In this document: piece by piece, positions 4,079-5,479 of the stretch | Layout: each line of letters starts with the position of its first letter | How positions within the stretch are numbered: position 1 is the stretch's first letter | The notes under the pieces: model-generated | What the model was told of the DNA's origin: nothing | Databases searched by the model: none | The model's input: only the letters and a program-made list of their open reading frames with translations | Made by a program: the position numbers and the translations under genes | NCBI GenBank assembly: GCA_902780985.1 | Contig: CACZHN010000169.1 | Span: forward strand, 1-5,479 | DNA length: 5,479 nucleotides | Source of the DNA: an uncultured Lachnospiraceae bacterium | Lineage (GTDB): Bacteria; Bacillota_A; Clostridia; Lachnospirales; Lachnospiraceae | Direction of reading: 5' to 3'

Positions 4079-5479
4079 CTTCTCTTTTTCTTTCCTACAA
4101 CATATACTCCTGTAAGTGAAGCTAACAGAAGTCCTGCTACAGGGATAGCAGGGAAATCATCGCCTGTTGCCGGCTTATCATCCCTCTTTTTCGATTCAGC
4201 TGTATATGTATCAGACTGCGTCTTCTTCTCACCTGCATTTACATCAGACTGTGGCTTCTGCTCTCCTGTATTTACTACAGGCTGCGGCTTCTGCACTCCA
4301 GCATTTTCACCGGGCTGTGGCTTAAGCTCTCCTGTATTTACTTCATGCTGTGGTTTCTGCTCTCCGGCATTTTCACCAGGCTGTGGGTCCGGATCAGAAG
4401 GCTCAGGCTTTTCAAGCTTTCTCTCAACGTAAGTATTTACTATTTCAACCTTGGCAGCATCTGCAGCATCTGTAGCCGTAGCATCTGTAGCTGTAGCAAC
4501 TCCGATTGTTATATCAACACTTCCGATTCCCTTAACATCAAGTACATATCTGTCTTCAAGAGTCTTTCCGCTGATATCACTATTACCTGCGATAGCATCA
4601 ACTTTATCTTCTTCAACCGTATATGTTCCCAACTTAAGCTTTCCGAGTGTTACCACTTCACCGTCCCTCAGGCTAATTACAGCTTCCGACTTGTCAGTTG
4701 TAAGTATTGCCATTCCGTCTGAATCAACTTCATTGCAAACATATCTTCCGTCTGCATCTTTAACTGTAATCTTAAATGTTTTTCCGTTGAGGTTGCTGTC
4801 TGCTTCAGCACCTGTTGCTGTATTATCAACAACAACATTATTTCTGATTGTCAGATAACCGTAACCCTCAATAATTATATTCTTTTTATAACTATTGGTT
4901 ACTTCGAATTCTACGATTCCTCCGTCAGTGAGCTTTTCACCGCCATATGGTATTTCATTTCCGCCCTTCAGTCTAACTGAAACATCATCAATTGAGGCTC
5001 CCGGAATCTCTACCGGACAGCTTAACTCTGCTATGTAGTATAGACCTGCCGGAACATTTTCCTCGGTATAAACACCCGATACGAAATCATTAAGTGTTAT
5101 CTCTCTGATTCCGTTTGTACCAAAACTTTCCGGACCGTAAATTCTAAAGGTTACAGCTTCCTTATCTGCACTTGAAATAGCCGCTATATCGTAAGGTTCA
5201 CCTTCAACATTGAAGGATGCAGCTATCTTTATTGTTCCGCGCTCTTCTTTTACTATGATCTTATCATACTTGCTTGTAAACTGTACTTCGCCGTCTTCTG
5301 TGATATTCTTTACAGACTCACTGAATGTGTATCCATCGAAGCTTACTGAATCTGCTCCTGCTTCTGTGACTGTGTATTCTCCTACAGGAATATCTTTCTC
5401 TACGTATGTAAAGTTCTCATCGAAGTCAGCCAGGGTTACAACCTTTGTTCCGTACTTCTCGGGACCTGTGATTGTAAAC
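4066..5479 (-). CDS. Sortase-anchored Cna_B/SpaA-like surface protein, C-terminal part
   Basis: The frame is open from the window edge to the TAA at 4068-4066, giving 470 visible residues; the start and signal peptide lie outside. Three beta-sandwich repeats follow one another. The first is partial (about 1-74: FTITGPEKYGT, then PVGEYTVTE with E39). The second (80-197) repeats the pattern as FRIYGPESFGT and PAGLYYIAE. The third, more divergent (206-350), has KLGTYTVEE. This is the layout of Cna_B or SpaA-type pilin and adhesin domains, in which the Glu of TVTE often supports an isopeptide bond. Residues 351-434 are Pro-, Gln- and charge-rich and include six 11-residue repeats. Then come KPATGD (435-440), a hydrophobic helix (about 443-461) and GKKKRSADR, a sorting signal. 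It is probably cell-wall-linked by a sortase not in this window. Ligand is unknown. Confidence 0.88.
   Translation of the reverse strand, partial: FTITGPEKYGTKVVTLADFDENFTYVEKDIPVGEYTVTEAGADSVSFDGYTFSESVKNITEDGEVQFTSKYDKIIVKEERGTIKIAASFNVEGEPYDIAAISSADKEAVTFRIYGPESFGTNGIREITLNDFVSGVYTEENVPAGLYYIAELSCPVEIPGASIDDVSVRLKGGNEIPYGGEKLTDGGIVEFEVTNSYKKNIIIEGYGYLTIRNNVVVDNTATGAEADSNLNGKTFKITVKDADGRYVCNEVDSDGMAILTTDKSEAVISLRDGEVVTLGKLKLGTYTVEEDKVDAIAGNSDISGKTLEDRYVLDVKGIGSVDITIGVATATDATATDAADAAKVEIVNTYVERKLEKPEPSDPDPQPGENAGEQKPQHEVNTGELKPQPGENAGVQKPQPVVNTGEQKPQSDVNAGEKKTQSDTYTAESKKRDDKPATGDDFPAIPVAGLLLASLTGVYVVGKKKRSADR
4162..4176 (-). other. Variant sortase cleavage motif KPATG in the surface-protein gene
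   Basis: These codons give K-P-A-T-G, followed by DD, then a membrane helix and KKKR. The P-x-T-G core and its layout match LPxTG-type sorting signals, with Lys in place of the first Leu. Cleavage would fall between Thr and Gly. Confidence 0.75.
4189..4386 (-). repeat. Six tandem 33-base repeats (11-residue Pro/Gln-rich units)
   Basis: Within the surface-protein gene six in-frame 33-base units lie head to tail with no gaps. In protein order they are PQPGENAGEQK, PQHEVNTGELK, PQPGENAGVQK, PQPVVNTGEQK, PQSDVNAGEKK and TQSDTYTAESK. Units 1 and 3 are nearly the same, and 2 and 4 are similar, so growth by a 66-base double unit is likely; the units nearest the C-terminus are the most worn. They would form an extended wall-spanning stalk. 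Confidence 0.93.

Noticed and set aside
4001..4432. Plus-strand 143-codon frame with repeated CGFCSP-type words
   Set aside because: The apparent Cys-rich repeats are only the reverse reading of the 33-base stalk repeats, and the frame starts inside the terminator region.
4451..4858. Plus-strand 135-codon frame rich in Ala, Ser and Val
   Set aside because: It is the reverse of the surface-protein gene, whose minus-strand domain pattern is clear; the Ala/Val richness comes from the Ala/Thr/Asp codons on the other strand, and no ribosome site is seen.

Overview
The window looks like chromosome of an AT-rich, low-GC Gram-positive anaerobe, most likely a Lachnospiraceae-type Firmicute. The reasons are strong AAAGGAGG-type ribosome binding sites, tight gene packing, a sortase-anchored Cna_B/SpaA-like surface protein with an Ala/Thr/Asp low-complexity stretch, a VanZ-like protein, and the pairing of a NifX-like protein with an MBL-fold hydrolase. 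The genus cannot be fixed from the sequence. Every gene I can support lies on the minus strand.

Right end (4066-5479): the C-terminal 470 residues of a large cell-wall protein whose start lies beyond the window. It has one partial and two complete beta-sandwich repeats, six 11-residue Pro-rich repeats, a KPATGD sorting signal, a membrane helix and a basic tail. A clear intrinsic terminator follows at 4010-4051.

Middle (3650-4065): a gap of about 400 bases. It holds the terminator, a 7-2-7 palindrome, a doubtful 58-codon ORF overlapped by a 41-codon ORF in another frame, and a promoter with interleaved inverted repeats just upstream of a MarR gene.

Left part (1-3628): a compact, probably single operon read right to left: MarR regulator, GNAT acetyltransferase, short-chain dehydrogenase (SDR), NifX/NafY-like protein with a His/Cys-rich tail, MBL-fold hydrolase, VanZ-like membrane protein, and the first 70 residues of a second GNAT acetyltransferase. 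Gaps between the first five genes run from a one-base overlap to 13 bases. A 40-base gap without a terminator separates the MBL gene from vanZ, and the vanZ stop directly abuts the last start codon. The MarR protein probably represses its own operon through the operator at 3657-3682.

The joint function is not established. A Cys-rich MarR, a metal-binding NifX-like protein and a metallo-hydrolase suggest a metal- or thiol-responsive role, but that is inference. The most unusual protein detail is a cysteine at the catalytic serine position of the SDR. I see no mobile element, CRISPR array, tRNA or rRNA.
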